Shown: positions 1 to 11,470, numbered from the stretch's first letter. The stretch: DNA of 64,000 bases from Bradyrhizobium icense (GCF_001693385.1 NZ_CP016428.1:8112001-8176000); one strand, 5' to 3'. A program made the numbers and translations. Notes: a model not told the origin generated them from the letters alone.

Positions 1-1
1 T

Positions 2-1333
2 CTCAGCGCCGCCACCGGTGCGGCTTTGACGCTCTTCGTCACGCAGCCGCGTTCTGTGCTGATGGGATCGAGTGCGCGTGCGGCGACTTCGGACACCTAC
101 CGCCAGCTCAATCTGTTCGGCGACGTGTTCGAACGCGTGCGCAGCGACTATGTCGAGAAGCCCGACGACTCCAAGCTGGTCGAATCGGCGATCTCGGGCA
201 TGCTGACCGGACTCGATCCGCATTCCAGCTACATGGACGCCAAGAGCTTCCGCGACATGCAGGTGCAGACTCGCGGTGAGTTCGGCGGACTCGGCATCGA
301 GGTCACGATGGAAGACGGTCTGATCAAGGTCGTCTCGCCGATCGACGATACGCCGGCGTCGAAGGCCGGCATCATGGCCAACGACATCATCACCAATCTC
401 GACGACGAAGCCGTGCAGGGTCTCACCCTCAACCAGGCGGTCGAGAAGATGCGCGGTCCTGTCAACACCAAGATCCGGCTGAAGATCATCCGCAAGGGCC
501 AGGACAACCCGATCGAAGTCACGCTGGTGCGCGACAACATCCGCGTCCGCTCGGTGCGCGCCCGCATCGAACAGGACGACATCGCCTATATCCGCATCAC
601 CACCTTCAACGAGCAGACCACCGAAGGCCTGAAGCGCGAGATCGGTAACCTCACCAACCAGATCGGCGACAAGCTGAAGGGCTACATCATCGACCTAAGA
701 AACAATCCCGGCGGCTTGCTCGAGGAAGCGGTCACCGTTTCCGATTCTTTCCTGGAGCGCGGCGAGATCGTTTCCACCCGCGGCCGCAACGCCGAAGAAA
801 CCCAACGCCGCGCGGCACATGCGGGCGACCTCACCAAGGGCAGGCCGATCATCGTGCTGGTCAATGGCGGTTCAGCTTCGGCGTCGGAAATCGTCGCCGG
901 CGCGCTGCAGGACCACAAGCGGGCCACGCTGGTCGGCACGCGCTCGTTCGGCAAGGGCTCGGTGCAGACCATCATCCCGCTGGGCAGCGGCAACGGCGCG
1001 CTGCGCCTGACGACTGCGCGCTACTACACGCCGTCGGGCAAGTCGATCCAGGCCAAGGGCATCGTGCCCGACATCGAGGTGCTGCAGGACGTGCCGGACG
1101 AACTGAAGGCGCGCACCGACACCAAGGGCGAAGCCTCGCTACGCGGCCACCTGAAGACCAACGATGGTGACGAGAAGACCGGCTCGCAATCCTACGTCCC
1201 GCCGGACGCCAAGGACGACAAGGCGCTGAAGACGGCCGCCGACCTGCTGCACGGCATCAAGTCGACGGCGAGCGCACCGGCGCCCGGTGACAAGGCGGCC
1301 GTCGACAAGCCCGCCAACAAGGCGGCGAACTGA
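2..1333 (+). CDS. ctpA: S41 family C-terminal processing peptidase CtpA (5' truncated by window edge)
   Basis: Periplasmic serine protease of the CtpA/Prc (MEROPS S41) family, which trims or degrades envelope proteins from their C-termini. The reading frame is open to the first base, so the true start and probably part of the signal anchor lie outside the window; a hydrophobic stretch ending near LFVTQPRS is what remains of it. A PDZ domain covers the GGLGIEVTMEDG to MRGPVN region, followed by the S41 catalytic core with the serine-containing GGSASASEIV and the lysine-containing SFGKGSVQT. The C-terminus is Ala/Lys/Pro-rich and probably disordered. A polysaccharide deacetylase and rppH follow on the same strand, an arrangement common in Rhizobiales downstream of an EnvC-like murein hydrolase activator. 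Family assignment is very secure. Confidence 0.95.
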   Translation, partial: LSAATGAALTLFVTQPRSVLMGSSARAATSDTYRQLNLFGDVFERVRSDYVEKPDDSKLVESAISGMLTGLDPHSSYMDAKSFRDMQVQTRGEFGGLGIEVTMEDGLIKVVSPIDDTPASKAGIMANDIITNLDDEAVQGLTLNQAVEKMRGPVNTKIRLKIIRKGQDNPIEVTLVRDNIRVRSVRARIEQDDIAYIRITTFNEQTTEGLKREIGNLTNQIGDKLKGYIIDLRNNPGGLLEEAVTVSDSFLERGEIVSTRGRNAEETQRRAAHAGDLTKGRPIIVLVNGGSASASEIVAGALQDHKRATLVGTRSFGKGSVQTIIPLGSGNGALRLTTARYYTPSGKSIQAKGIVPDIEVLQDVPDELKARTDTKGEASLRGHLKTNDGDEKTGSQSYVPPDAKDDKALKTAADLLHGIKSTASAPAPGDKAAVDKPANKAAN

Positions 1334-1358
1334 TTGTAGCCCCGTAAATTTCCGTGAA

Positions 1359-1384
1359 AAGGCGGCCTCCGGGCCGCCTTTTTT
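1359..1384 (+). terminator. Intrinsic terminator after ctpA
   Basis: A perfect 7 bp GC stem (GGCGGCC / GGCCGCC) with loop TCCG is followed directly by six T residues, 25 bases after the ctpA stop. It separates ctpA from the deacetylase gene, which has its own ribosome binding site. Confidence 0.85.
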
Positions 1385-1489
1385 GTTGCAGTTGCGGCGC
1401 GTCCGCTGCCCGGCCAGGCTTGTGCGCGCGACGCAGCGCTCGAATCCGCCTCCCGTGGTATCGTCAGCGACGTTGATTCGGGGAGGTCT

Positions 1490-2689
1490 ATGACGGAAAC
1501 GGCCGACGAACTGAGCACGCCGCTTGGACAGAAGGCGGAGCGCCGGAAGCGGCGGTTTCGGCTGCCGTTCACCGCGATGCAGGCGCTGGCCGTGCTGCTC
1601 GGCCTGTTCCTGACAGCCTTCCTGACCGTCGCTCTCTTTGTCGATAACCCGCTGGGTGGTGAGCCCATCGCCCGCGTCGTATTGCGCAAGCCGGCGGGGG
1701 ACGACAAGCAGCTCGCAGCTTCCGGCCACACCGAACAGGCCGCAAAAGGTCCATCCCAACAGGCCCCGGCCGGCGATAACAAGACCGTCACCATCATCGA
1801 CGGTTCCAGCGGCAAGCGCCAGGACGTCGTGATCGGCAGCGATACCGCCGACAAGGCCGGCCCAGACTCCGCGCCGGCAACCCCGATGGCCGGCATCGAT
1901 CAGCGGCTCCTCGAAAAGTCGCGCTACGGCATGATCCCGGCGGTTGCCGACGGTCTGAAGCCCTTCACGGTCTACGCGGCCGACGCCGACCGCACCAAGG
2001 CCGCCAAGATGCCGGTGGTGGCCATCGTCATCGGTGGGCTCGGCGTCGGCGCTGCCAAGACGGCCGATGCCATCATGAAACTGCCGCCGGCCGTGACCCT
2101 GGCGTTTACGCCTTATGGGGCGGACCCCGCCAAATTGGCCGAGCGGGCCCGCGCGCAGCGCCACGAGATCCTGCTGCAGGTTCCGATGGAGCCGTTCGAT
2201 TATCCCGACAACGATCCCGGCCCGCAGACCCTGCTTACGACGCTGACGGCGGAGCAGAACATCGACCGGCTGTATTGGCACCTCAGCCGGTTTCAGGGCT
2301 ATGCCGGGATCGCCAATTTCATGGGGGCGCGTTTCACGGCGACCGACACGGTGATGCAGCCGATCATCCGCGAGGCAGCCAAGCGCGGCCTCGGCTATCT
2401 CGATGACGGCTCCTCACCGCGCAGCGCCGCGCCGTCCCTCACGGCAGCCCAATCGGTGCCCTTCGCCAAGGCCGATTTCACCATCGATGCCGTGCCGACC
2501 TCGGCCGAAATCGACCGGACGCTGGTGAAACTGGAGACGCTCGCCAAGGAGCGCGGACTGGCCGTTGGCGTCGCCTCGGCGCTGCCGGTTTCGATCGAGC
2601 GGATTGCCGCGTGGATCAAGACGCTCGAGTCCCGCGGCATCATGCTTGTGCCATTGACAACGGCGATGCTGAAATCAAAATCAGGCTAG
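1490..2689 (+). CDS. Divergent polysaccharide deacetylase family protein (YibQ-like)
   Basis: Protein of 399 residues with a cytoplasmic N-terminus, one transmembrane helix at about residues 24-46, a low-complexity Ala/Pro/Lys linker to about 175, and then the divergent polysaccharide deacetylase domain (Pfam 04748 type), recognisable by PVVAIVIGGLGVG, LPPAVTLAFTPYG, EILLQVPMEPFDYP and the FMGARFTA region. The family has a NodB-like fold and is usually found beside ctpA and envC homologues, suggesting a role in cell-wall remodelling; the substrate is not known. The ATG is preceded by GGGGAGG at good spacing. A periplasmic location is inferred from the single N-terminal helix. Confidence 0.88.
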   Translation: MTETADELSTPLGQKAERRKRRFRLPFTAMQALAVLLGLFLTAFLTVALFVDNPLGGEPIARVVLRKPAGDDKQLAASGHTEQAAKGPSQQAPAGDNKTVTIIDGSSGKRQDVVIGSDTADKAGPDSAPATPMAGIDQRLLEKSRYGMIPAVADGLKPFTVYAADADRTKAAKMPVVAIVIGGLGVGAAKTADAIMKLPPAVTLAFTPYGADPAKLAERARAQRHEILLQVPMEPFDYPDNDPGPQTLLTTLTAEQNIDRLYWHLSRFQGYAGIANFMGARFTATDTVMQPIIREAAKRGLGYLDDGSSPRSAAPSLTAAQSVPFAKADFTIDAVPTSAEIDRTLVKLETLAKERGLAVGVASALPVSIERIAAWIKTLESRGIMLVPLTTAMLKSKSG

Positions 2690-2785
2690 AGATCAACCTG
2701 ATGGCAGCAATCCGGACTCCCTCGGACTGCGCCGCCCCGGCCGGTTTGCGGGTGGACTTGCTGCAGGCATAGGAGTCCTGACGGA

Positions 2786-3292
2786 ATGGCGCGCTACGAG
2801 GACCTGCCCTACCGGACCTGTGTCGGCATGATGCTGATCAACGCGGCCGGGCTGGTCTTCATTGGCCGGCGCGCCGGCGGCATCGAACATGTCGACGAAA
2901 CCCACGTCTGGCAGATGCCGCAGGGCGGGGTCGATCCCGGCGAGGATACCTGGGAGGCCGCCAAGCGCGAGCTTTACGAGGAAACCAGTGTTCGCTCGGT
3001 GGAGAAGCTCGGCGAGGTCCCGGATTGGCTGATCTACGACATTCCACGCACGGTGGCCGGCCGCGCCTGGAAGGGCCGTTATCGCGGGCAGCGGCAGAAA
3101 TGGTACGCGGTGCGCTTCACCGGCAAGGACAATGAGATCAACGTCGCCAGCCCCGGCGGCGGCGGGCACAAGGCCGAATTCGTCGGCTGGCGGTGGGAGC
3201 CGATGAAGAATCTTCCGAACCTGATCGTTCCGTTCAAGCGGCCCGTCTATGAACGCGTGGTCAAGGAGTTCGCCAGCCTTGCGGGCGCTTAG
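2786..3292 (+). CDS. rppH: RNA pyrophosphohydrolase, Nudix family (first of two tandem copies)
   Basis: RppH removes pyrophosphate from 5'-triphosphorylated mRNAs, opening the 5'-end-dependent decay route. The 168-residue protein has the family-specific [13 protein letters not shown] block and a Nudix box at residues 47-69 with R61, E62, E65 and E66 in place; the usual Gly near the end of the box is Ser68. Length is typical for the family. It follows the deacetylase gene by 96 bases. The neighbouring gene at 3449 is a close paralogue of similar length, so which of the two is the main RppH cannot be told from sequence alone; the second copy keeps the canonical box. Confidence 0.9.
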   Translation: MARYEDLPYRTCVGMMLINAAGLVFIGRRAGGIEHVDETHVWQMPQGGVDPGEDTWEAAKRELYEETSVRSVEKLGEVPDWLIYDIPRTVAGRAWKGRYRGQRQKWYAVRFTGKDNEINVASPGGGGHKAEFVGWRWEPMKNLPNLIVPFKRPVYERVVKEFASLAGA

Positions 3293-3320
3293 CACGACAC
3301 ATCTTCCACGCAGCTCTCGG

Positions 3321-3437
3321 TCATTCCGGGGCATGCGAAGCATGAACCACGATGTGCAAGCGCACATCGGAGAATCTCGAGATTCTCAGGTGCGCAATGC
3401 GCACCATAGTTCGCGCTAATGCGCGCCGCAAAATGAC
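3321..3437. repeat. Intergenic palindromic repeat, family A (TCATTCCGGGG...AATGAC)
   Basis: Begins with TCATTCCGGGG and ends near AAATGAC, with nested short inverted repeats inside (GATGTGCAAGCGCACATC, GAATCTCGAGATTC, GGTGCGCAATGCGCACC). Related copies of the same layout lie at 27450-27558 and 42996-43116. The copy fills the space between the two tandem rppH genes. Confidence 0.75.
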
Positions 3438-3448
3438 GGCCACTGAAG

Positions 3449-3946
3449 ATGTCCGACAAACCCTATCGCCCCAACGTGGGAATCGCGCTGTTCAACACCT
3501 CGGGCCAGGTGCTGATCGGCCGCCGCTTTCGTGACGACGGACCGGAAATCATTCTCCCCGGGTTAGAATGGCAGATGCCGCAGGGCGGCATCGACGCCGA
3601 CGAGAACCCGAGCGATGCCGTCATGCGCGAACTCTGGGAGGAGACTGGGGCCGTCAGCGCCGAATACCTCGGCGAAACCGACTGGATGACTTACGAATTT
3701 CCACCCTATGACGGCGCGCCCACGCATCGCCTCGCGAAATTCCGTGGCCAGCGGCAGAAATGGTTCGCGCTGCGCTTCACCGGCCGCGACGACGAGATCG
3801 ACCCGCTGACGCCGCGCAACGGCCAGCCGGCAGAATTCGATTCCTGGCGCTGGGAACGGCTCGACCGGGTCGCGGACCTCGTCGTGCCGTTCCGGCGCGA
3901 CGTGTACCGGATGGTGGCGCAGCAGTTCGCGGAATTCGCCCGGTAG
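3449..3946 (+). CDS. rppH: RNA pyrophosphohydrolase, Nudix family (second tandem copy)
   Basis: A 165-residue Nudix hydrolase with the same WQMPQGG hallmark as its upstream neighbour and a fully canonical Nudix box at residues 46-68 (G46, E52, R60, E61, E64, E65, G67). The insert after the first beta strand differs between the copies (FRDDGPEIILPGLE here, [12 protein letters not shown] there), so they are old paralogues rather than a recent duplication. The genes are separated by a palindromic repeat. It probably acts on triphosphorylated RNA 5' ends; dinucleoside polyphosphate hydrolysis, typical of the wider (d)NTP/ApnA branch, is an alternative activity. Confidence 0.88.
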   Translation: MSDKPYRPNVGIALFNTSGQVLIGRRFRDDGPEIILPGLEWQMPQGGIDADENPSDAVMRELWEETGAVSAEYLGETDWMTYEFPPYDGAPTHRLAKFRGQRQKWFALRFTGRDDEIDPLTPRNGQPAEFDSWRWERLDRVADLVVPFRRDVYRMVAQQFAEFAR

Positions 3947-4078
3947 CAACCTGCGTACGCCGCCGCGTCCGGCAGCCCTGGATACAACTCCCGCCGCTGA
4001 ACTACTTCGAGGGGGCGCGAGACTTACCCACTTGACAGCGCTGCCGCTGCAGCCGAGTTGACTTTGGAATAGATAGCA

Positions 4079-4393
4079 ATGCTTGGTGTCTCCTCTCACA
4101 TGAACGACGTGATCGTGACCAAGCGCCGCCGGAGTTGGGAATGGCGCGTGCAGGACCAAAATGGCAGGGTGATCATGAGCGGACGAGAACGCACCCGTCC
4201 GGCCGCCAGGTACCAGGGTTATCGGAACCTGTTCATGCTGTTGTCGGTCGGCCAGAGGCCGGGTGATCCGCAAGCTCTGTGCTCAGGCCGGAACCGCGAA
4301 CCAGCAATTGCTCGCGTTCGTTCTGATCGGAACGTTCAAGCAGCGCCCTCCGCGCCGACCGGACGGCCATCGGACGGCTTCAACCCCGATTGA
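4079..4393 (+). CDS. Small hypothetical protein (WEWRVQD...RGRERTRPAARYQGYR type)
   Basis: A 104-residue reading frame whose first 60 or so residues (MNDVIVTKRRRSWEWRVQD, then ARYQGYRNLFMLLSVG) resemble short basic proteins that I associate with Bradyrhizobium genomes, normally of about 60 residues. The remaining 40 residues look like read-through into non-coding sequence, which would fit loss of the original stop. An internal ATG at 4100 (MNDVIV) is the more likely start. No convincing ribosome binding site precedes either ATG. Function unknown; moderate doubt that the gene is expressed. Confidence 0.4.
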   Translation: MLGVSSHMNDVIVTKRRRSWEWRVQDQNGRVIMSGRERTRPAARYQGYRNLFMLLSVGQRPGDPQALCSGRNREPAIARVRSDRNVQAAPSAPTGRPSDGFNPD

Positions 4394-4439
4394 GCCTTCG
4401 GCAATCCGTCGCAGTCGGCGAAAGATTTTTGGCTACCCT

Positions 4440-4467
4440 CTTGAAACTTTTCGCCGTTTTTCTAATT
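4440..4467 (+). promoter_or_regulatory. Candidate heat-shock-type promoter before the small Hsp gene
   Basis: CTTGAAA at 4440-4446 matches the -35 element of alphaproteobacterial RpoH promoters (and loosely sigma-70). A plausible AT-rich -10 (TCTAATTC) lies about 15 bases downstream. A start near 4475 would give a leader of roughly 100 nt containing the ROSE element. The -10 match is poor, so this is tentative. Confidence 0.35.
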
Positions 4468-4486
4468 CGATTTCTGCCGCGGACAG

Positions 4487-4583
4487 CGGCGCCGGATGCC
4501 AGCCTGGGTCCGGCGAGTTGAGCGGGCGCCGGACGGTGTCCGACGCTCCTTCGTATCCATCTTGCTCTTAGGAGGACTTGGCT
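4487..4583 (+). promoter_or_regulatory. ROSE-type RNA thermometer in the Hsp20 leader
   Basis: Three consecutive hairpins fit ROSE (repression of heat shock gene expression) elements known from Bradyrhizobium small Hsp genes: a perfect 7 bp stem CGCCGGA/TCCGGCG at 4490-4515; a stem GCGCCGGAC/GTCCGACGC (one mismatch) at 4526-4546; and a 3' hairpin in which the TTGCTC stretch at 4562-4567 faces the Shine-Dalgarno sequence AGGAGGA at 4570-4576. The TTGCT-near-SD signature is the hallmark of the family. It would keep the ribosome site closed at normal temperature and open it on heating. Confidence 0.72.
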
Positions 4584-5036
4584 ATGAGGACCTTTGACTT
4601 CTCGCCCCTGTGGCGTTCCACGATCGGTTTCGATCATCTGGCCGATCTGCTCGACAGCAATTTGCGGCAGTCCGTCGACGACAATTATCCACCCTACAAT
4701 GTCGAACGCTGCGGCGAAGACGCCTACCGGATTTCGCTCGCCGTTGCCGGTTTTGGTATGGACGATATTGCCGTCACCGCAGAACGCGACACGCTGATCA
4801 TCGAGGGCAAGAAGCCCGACGCCGAGCAACGCGAATACCTGTATCATGGCATCGCGGCCCGGCCGTTCCGGCGGGTATTCAATCTTGCCGACTATGTGCA
4901 GGTCAGGCAGGCCTCGTTCAAGGACGGGCTCTTGATCGTCGATCTCGTTCGCGAAGTGCCTGACGCGATGAAGCCGCGGCGCATTCCGATCGGCAACGCC
5001 GACACTTCCCGCCAGATCGAGCAGAAGGCGGCTTAA
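4584..5036 (+). CDS. Small heat shock protein Hsp20, class A (IbpA/HspA-like)
   Basis: ATP-independent holdase chaperone of 150 residues. The N-terminus MRTFDFSPLWRSTIGFD is typical of the class A rhizobial proteins (HspA/B/D/E, IbpA-like). The alpha-crystallin domain spans about residues 35-130 with the A-x3-DG-L motif (ASFKDGLLIV), and the C-terminal tail carries the I-x-I oligomer anchor (RRIPIG). The ATG at 4584 is chosen because GGAGG sits 8 bases upstream inside the ROSE hairpin; the upstream in-frame TTG would overlap that site. It is followed by a class B-type Hsp20 on the same strand, probably co-transcribed. Confidence 0.9.
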   Translation: MRTFDFSPLWRSTIGFDHLADLLDSNLRQSVDDNYPPYNVERCGEDAYRISLAVAGFGMDDIAVTAERDTLIIEGKKPDAEQREYLYHGIAARPFRRVFNLADYVQVRQASFKDGLLIVDLVREVPDAMKPRRIPIGNADTSRQIEQKAA

Positions 5037-5128
5037 GGCCGCTTCGGCAATACGGGCTCGGCGCGCGGATGAGCGACCGCGCGCGAGCCTGCGCAAGCAA
5101 CAACAGCAATCTCTGTAAGGAGGATACT

Positions 5129-5629
5129 ATGGCTTTTCGTGATCTGATCCCCTGGTCGAGAAATCAGGAGCTTTCGTCCACGCGCGACAGCTTCGACCCC
5201 TTCTTCACCCTGCACCGGGAAATGAACCGGCTGTTCGACGATGTTTTCCGCGGCTTCGCGACGCCTGCCCGTTTCGGCAGTCCGCTGATGGAAGGCCGCT
5301 TCGGATGGCCGAGCATCGAACTCAGCGAAACCGACAAGGAGCTGAAAGTTTCGGCTGAACTGCCCGGGCTGACGGAAAAAGACGTCCAGGTCGAGATCGC
5401 CAACGGCGTCCTGACGCTGCGCGGCGAGAAGAAATCCGAGCGGACCGACAATGGCGGCAAATACTTCACCGAGCGCCATTACGGCGCGTTCGAGCGGCAA
5501 ATCCCGCTTGACGGCGTCGTCGAAGACAAGGCCGAAGCCAAATTCCATGATGGCGTCTTGACGATCACGCTGCCGAAATCCGAACAGGCTCGTTCGGCCG
5601 TCAAGCGCATCCCGATCGTCAATCAGTGA
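5129..5629 (+). CDS. Small heat shock protein Hsp20, second gene (class B-like)
   Basis: A 166-residue Hsp20 with a longer N-terminal arm than its neighbour (SRNQELSSTRDSFDPF, then LHREMNRLFDDVFRGF), an alpha-crystallin domain at about residues 58-150 with A-x3-DGVL (AKFHDGVLTI), and a C-terminal I-x-I (KRIPIVNQ). It resembles the other subclass (HspC/HspF-like) of rhizobial small Hsps, so the pair could form mixed holdase assemblies; that is inference. The ATG at 5129 has an excellent AAGGAGG 5 bases upstream. The 92-base gap to the first Hsp20 gene contains no clear second ROSE element or terminator, so joint transcription is likely. Confidence 0.9.
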   Translation: MAFRDLIPWSRNQELSSTRDSFDPFFTLHREMNRLFDDVFRGFATPARFGSPLMEGRFGWPSIELSETDKELKVSAELPGLTEKDVQVEIANGVLTLRGEKKSERTDNGGKYFTERHYGAFERQIPLDGVVEDKAEAKFHDGVLTITLPKSEQARSAVKRIPIVNQ

Positions 5630-5673
5630 CGGGAATGGCGGCGGCGCAGTGCGCCGCATGAAAGACTGATGCC

Positions 5674-5710
5674 AAAAAAGCTCAGCGCCCGTCACAGTGT
5701 GACGAGCGCT
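5674..5710 (-). terminator. Intrinsic terminator of the atpHAGDC operon
   Basis: Read on the minus strand, a 13 bp near-perfect stem (AGCGCTCGTCACA / TGTGACGGGCGCT, one A-C mismatch) is followed after GAGC by TTTTTT, 48 bases past the atpC stop. The gene convergent to it is the second Hsp20. Confidence 0.7.
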
Positions 5711-5757
5711 GGCGTCATCGGGGACATTCATTACGCCCCGGAGCTGTGCCCCGGGGC

Positions 5758-6165
5758 TTAGTGCATAGCGGTAGCGTTGAGCTCGATCTGGATGCTCTTG
5801 AAGTGGTCCAGCCGCTCGATGGCGTGATCGAGTTCAGAACCTTCCTTCTCGGCGAGCTTGGCTTCCATCTCAGCGATGGTCTCGGCGAACTGCGCGCGAT
5901 CGACCTCGGCCATCGAGGTGGCGACGTCGGCCAGCACGGTCAGTCCGCTTTCCGACATTTCGGCAAGGCCGCCGAGCACGATGATCTTCTGATGCGCCCC
6001 ACCTGCCGTGACCGTCAAGATACCCGGGCGGATCGCCGCCACGACCGGCGCGTGGCCGGCCAGCACGCCGAAATCGCCTTCCACGCCGGGAACGTCAACC
6101 TGGTCGACCTCGCCGGAGAAGGCGAGCTTTTCGGGGGAGACGAGATCGAAATGAAAGGTAGCCAT
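5758..6165 (-). CDS. atpC: F1F0 ATP synthase subunit epsilon
   Basis: The central-stalk epsilon subunit couples gamma rotation to the c-ring and can inhibit ATP hydrolysis. The 135-residue protein has the family's beta-sandwich N-terminal domain ([35 protein letters not shown]) and a two-helix C-terminal domain ([15 protein letters not shown]). It is the last gene of the F1 operon, 89 bases after atpD, the gap holding a strong hairpin and short direct repeats. The ATG start gives the standard alphaproteobacterial N-terminus. Confidence 0.97.
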   Translation of the reverse strand: MATFHFDLVSPEKLAFSGEVDQVDVPGVEGDFGVLAGHAPVVAAIRPGILTVTAGGAHQKIIVLGGLAEMSESGLTVLADVATSMAEVDRAQFAETIAEMEAKLAEKEGSELDHAIERLDHFKSIQIELNATAMH

Positions 6166-6175
6166 GGAGAACCTG

Positions 6176-6243
6176 CGAATAGCGAATGGCGAATAGCGAA
6201 TGGTGCAGGAAGTAGCGCTTAACTATTCGCTACTTCCTATTCG
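6176..6243. repeat. GAATAGCGAAT repeats and 11 bp inverted repeat between atpD and atpC
   Basis: Two direct copies of GAATAGCGAATGG-like units (6176-6203) adjoin a perfect 11 bp inverted repeat (AGGAAGTAGCG at 6207-6217, CGCTACTTCCT at 6228-6238, loop 10). A further CTATTCG follows at 6237. In the mRNA this makes a stable stem-loop just upstream of the atpC ribosome site. The units resemble short repeats I know from Bradyrhizobium intergenic regions. Confidence 0.7.
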
Positions 6244-6254
6244 TCACTCGCCTC

Positions 6255-7751
<1,497 letters not shown>

Positions 7752-8630
7752 CTAGACCGCCTCGGCGCCGGAGATGATCTCGATCAGCTCCTTGGTGATC
7801 TGGGCTTGACGGGTTCGGTTGTAGACCAGGGTTTGCTTGCGGATCATTTCGCCGGCGTTGCGGGTGGCGTTGTCCATCGCGCTCATCTGCGCGCCGTAGA
7901 AAGAGGCGTTGTTTTCCAGGAGCGCGCGGAAGATCTGCACCGCGAGATTGCGCGGCAACAGCCGCGCCAGAATCTCGTCTTCTTCCGGCTCGTATTCGTA
8001 AGCGGGCGACGGGCGCGCATTGGCGGCTGGCTCTTCGACCACCAGCGGAATGACCTGCTGGGCGGTCGGGATCTGCGCGATGACCGACTTGAAGCGCGAA
8101 TAGAACAGCGTGCAGACGTCAAACTCTCCGGCGTCGAACCGTGTCAGGATCTTCTTGGCGATATCCTCGGCGTTGACGAAGCCGAGCTGGCGAACCCCGC
8201 GCAGATCGACATGCTCGATGATCTGCTTCTCGAAGGTGCGGCGGAGCTGGTCGTAGCCTTTGCGGCCGACGCAGAAAATCTTGACGTCCTTGCCCTGGTT
8301 GATCAGGGAGAGCGCGCGCTCGCGGACCAGACGCACGATCGCCGAATTGAACGCACCACACAGACCGCGTTCGCCCGTGCAGACGAGCAGGAGATGCACC
8401 TGATCCCTGCCAGTGCCGGCGAGCAGCGCCGGAGCGCCGGGCGAGGCGGCGGCAGCAGCGGCGATGTTGGAAATCACCGCGTCCATTTTCTCGGCATAGG
8501 GCCGGGCCGCTTCGGCGGCGGTCTGCGCGCGGCGCAGCTTCGAGGCCGCAACCATCTGCATCGCCTTGGTGATCTTCTGCGTCGCCTTGGTCGAGGCGAT
8601 GCGGACCCGCATGTCTTTAAGTGAAGCCAT
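7752..8630 (-). CDS. atpG: F1F0 ATP synthase subunit gamma
   Basis: Central rotor shaft of F1, 292 residues. The N-terminal helix ([20 protein letters not shown], then [16 protein letters not shown]) and C-terminal helix ([36 protein letters not shown]) form the coiled coil that turns inside the alpha-beta hexamer and are strongly conserved. The central Rossmann-like domain contains [17 protein letters not shown] sequence ([15 protein letters not shown]). The ATG gives the standard start. The gap of 54 bases to atpD and 94 bases from atpA fits one operon. Confidence 0.97.
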   Translation of the reverse strand: MASLKDMRVRIASTKATQKITKAMQMVAASKLRRAQTAAEAARPYAEKMDAVISNIAAAAAASPGAPALLAGTGRDQVHLLLVCTGERGLCGAFNSAIVRLVRERALSLINQGKDVKIFCVGRKGYDQLRRTFEKQIIEHVDLRGVRQLGFVNAEDIAKKILTRFDAGEFDVCTLFYSRFKSVIAQIPTAQQVIPLVVEEPAANARPSPAYEYEPEEDEILARLLPRNLAVQIFRALLENNASFYGAQMSAMDNATRNAGEMIRKQTLVYNRTRQAQITKELIEIISGAEAV

Positions 8631-8724
8631 TCTCAGTTCACCCCGGCGATCCGGTGTAAGGCACCCGACCGCAAGCCACTCTTTCGTCGGGCCCGGCTAT
8701 CAGCCGGGCCGCAACGGCAAATCG

Positions 8725-10814
<2,090 letters not shown>

Positions 10815-11470
10815 AGAGACGCTCTTTTCAGATGTCAAACTCGCAAGGGAAAAACCGTCGCCACGGGTAGCGGCGCCTAGCGATCCAAGCCCTTGGAATT
10901 CAAGCGGGACTTCGATTTTCGACCGGCACGAGAGGTGCCGGGATCGTTAAAATCGCGGCTTTGCTAACATAGCGAGCGCGCAGGTGCAACATGACCGCGC
11001 GTTCAGGCGGTGCCTTGTCGCACGTCAATCTTCACACCCGGTCGAAGACGGTTGATGAGGGGTCAGCACGCCGGAATTTTGACCGCGACAGTGCAGGCGA
11101 TCTGGCGCGCAGTCCTCGGCCGGTCAATTTGTTCCGCCTGTATTTGCATGGCCGCTATGACCGATAGCATTCGGAACGAACCGCCGCGATCCTCTCCATT
11201 TGCCTTTTACTTGCCTAAATCTTTCCATGCCTGAGGATGACTGTATTCGCAGAAGATAGACAGTATTGCATTGGTTAAAAGTTCGTTAACGCGCAAGATT
11301 ACGGAATATCGTTTGATTAGTTGATCTCGGTAACAAGATATGTCAGCCCGAGACATTCCCGATTTACTGCCCAATTCATGCCTCATTGCCTTATCAAACG
11401 GCCCTCACGAAACTGGGACGGGGGTTCCATTTGTCACGTATGTGGCAATACTATCTGAGGGACTAGTTTA
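10815..11470. other. Divergent intergenic region between atpH and rlpA
   Basis: About 650 bases. Near atpH there is a perfect 7 bp hairpin (CCGGCAC/GTGCCGG, 10923-10941) that would lie in the atp leader or near its promoter. The middle third holds a 74-codon open frame from 11010 without coding character, which I do not accept as a gene. From about 11230 the DNA becomes clearly AT-richer, as expected for a promoter region, and contains a CtrA-like box (listed separately). Confidence 0.6.
11275..11289 (+). promoter_or_regulatory. CtrA-type binding site, TTAA-N7-TTAA
   Basis: TTAA at 11275-11278 and TTAA at 11286-11289 are separated by exactly seven bases, the full consensus of the alphaproteobacterial cell-cycle regulator CtrA. 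It lies in AT-rich DNA about 180 bases upstream of rlpA, a cell-wall gene of the kind often under cell-cycle control. One exact site in AT-rich DNA could still be chance. Confidence 0.45.

Noticed and set aside
1139..2281. 380-codon minus-strand frame over the ctpA end and deacetylase
   Set aside because: Antisense shadow running through a clear terminator and start region of real plus-strand genes.
5037..5128. Second ROSE element before the downstream Hsp20 gene
   Set aside because: ATCTCTGTAAGGAGGAT can form only a weak, interrupted pairing over the ribosome site, and the TTGCT signature and upstream stems are absent.
11010..11234. 74-codon frame in the atpH-rlpA gap
   Set aside because: No ribosome site, mixed composition, and it lies in a divergent promoter region.
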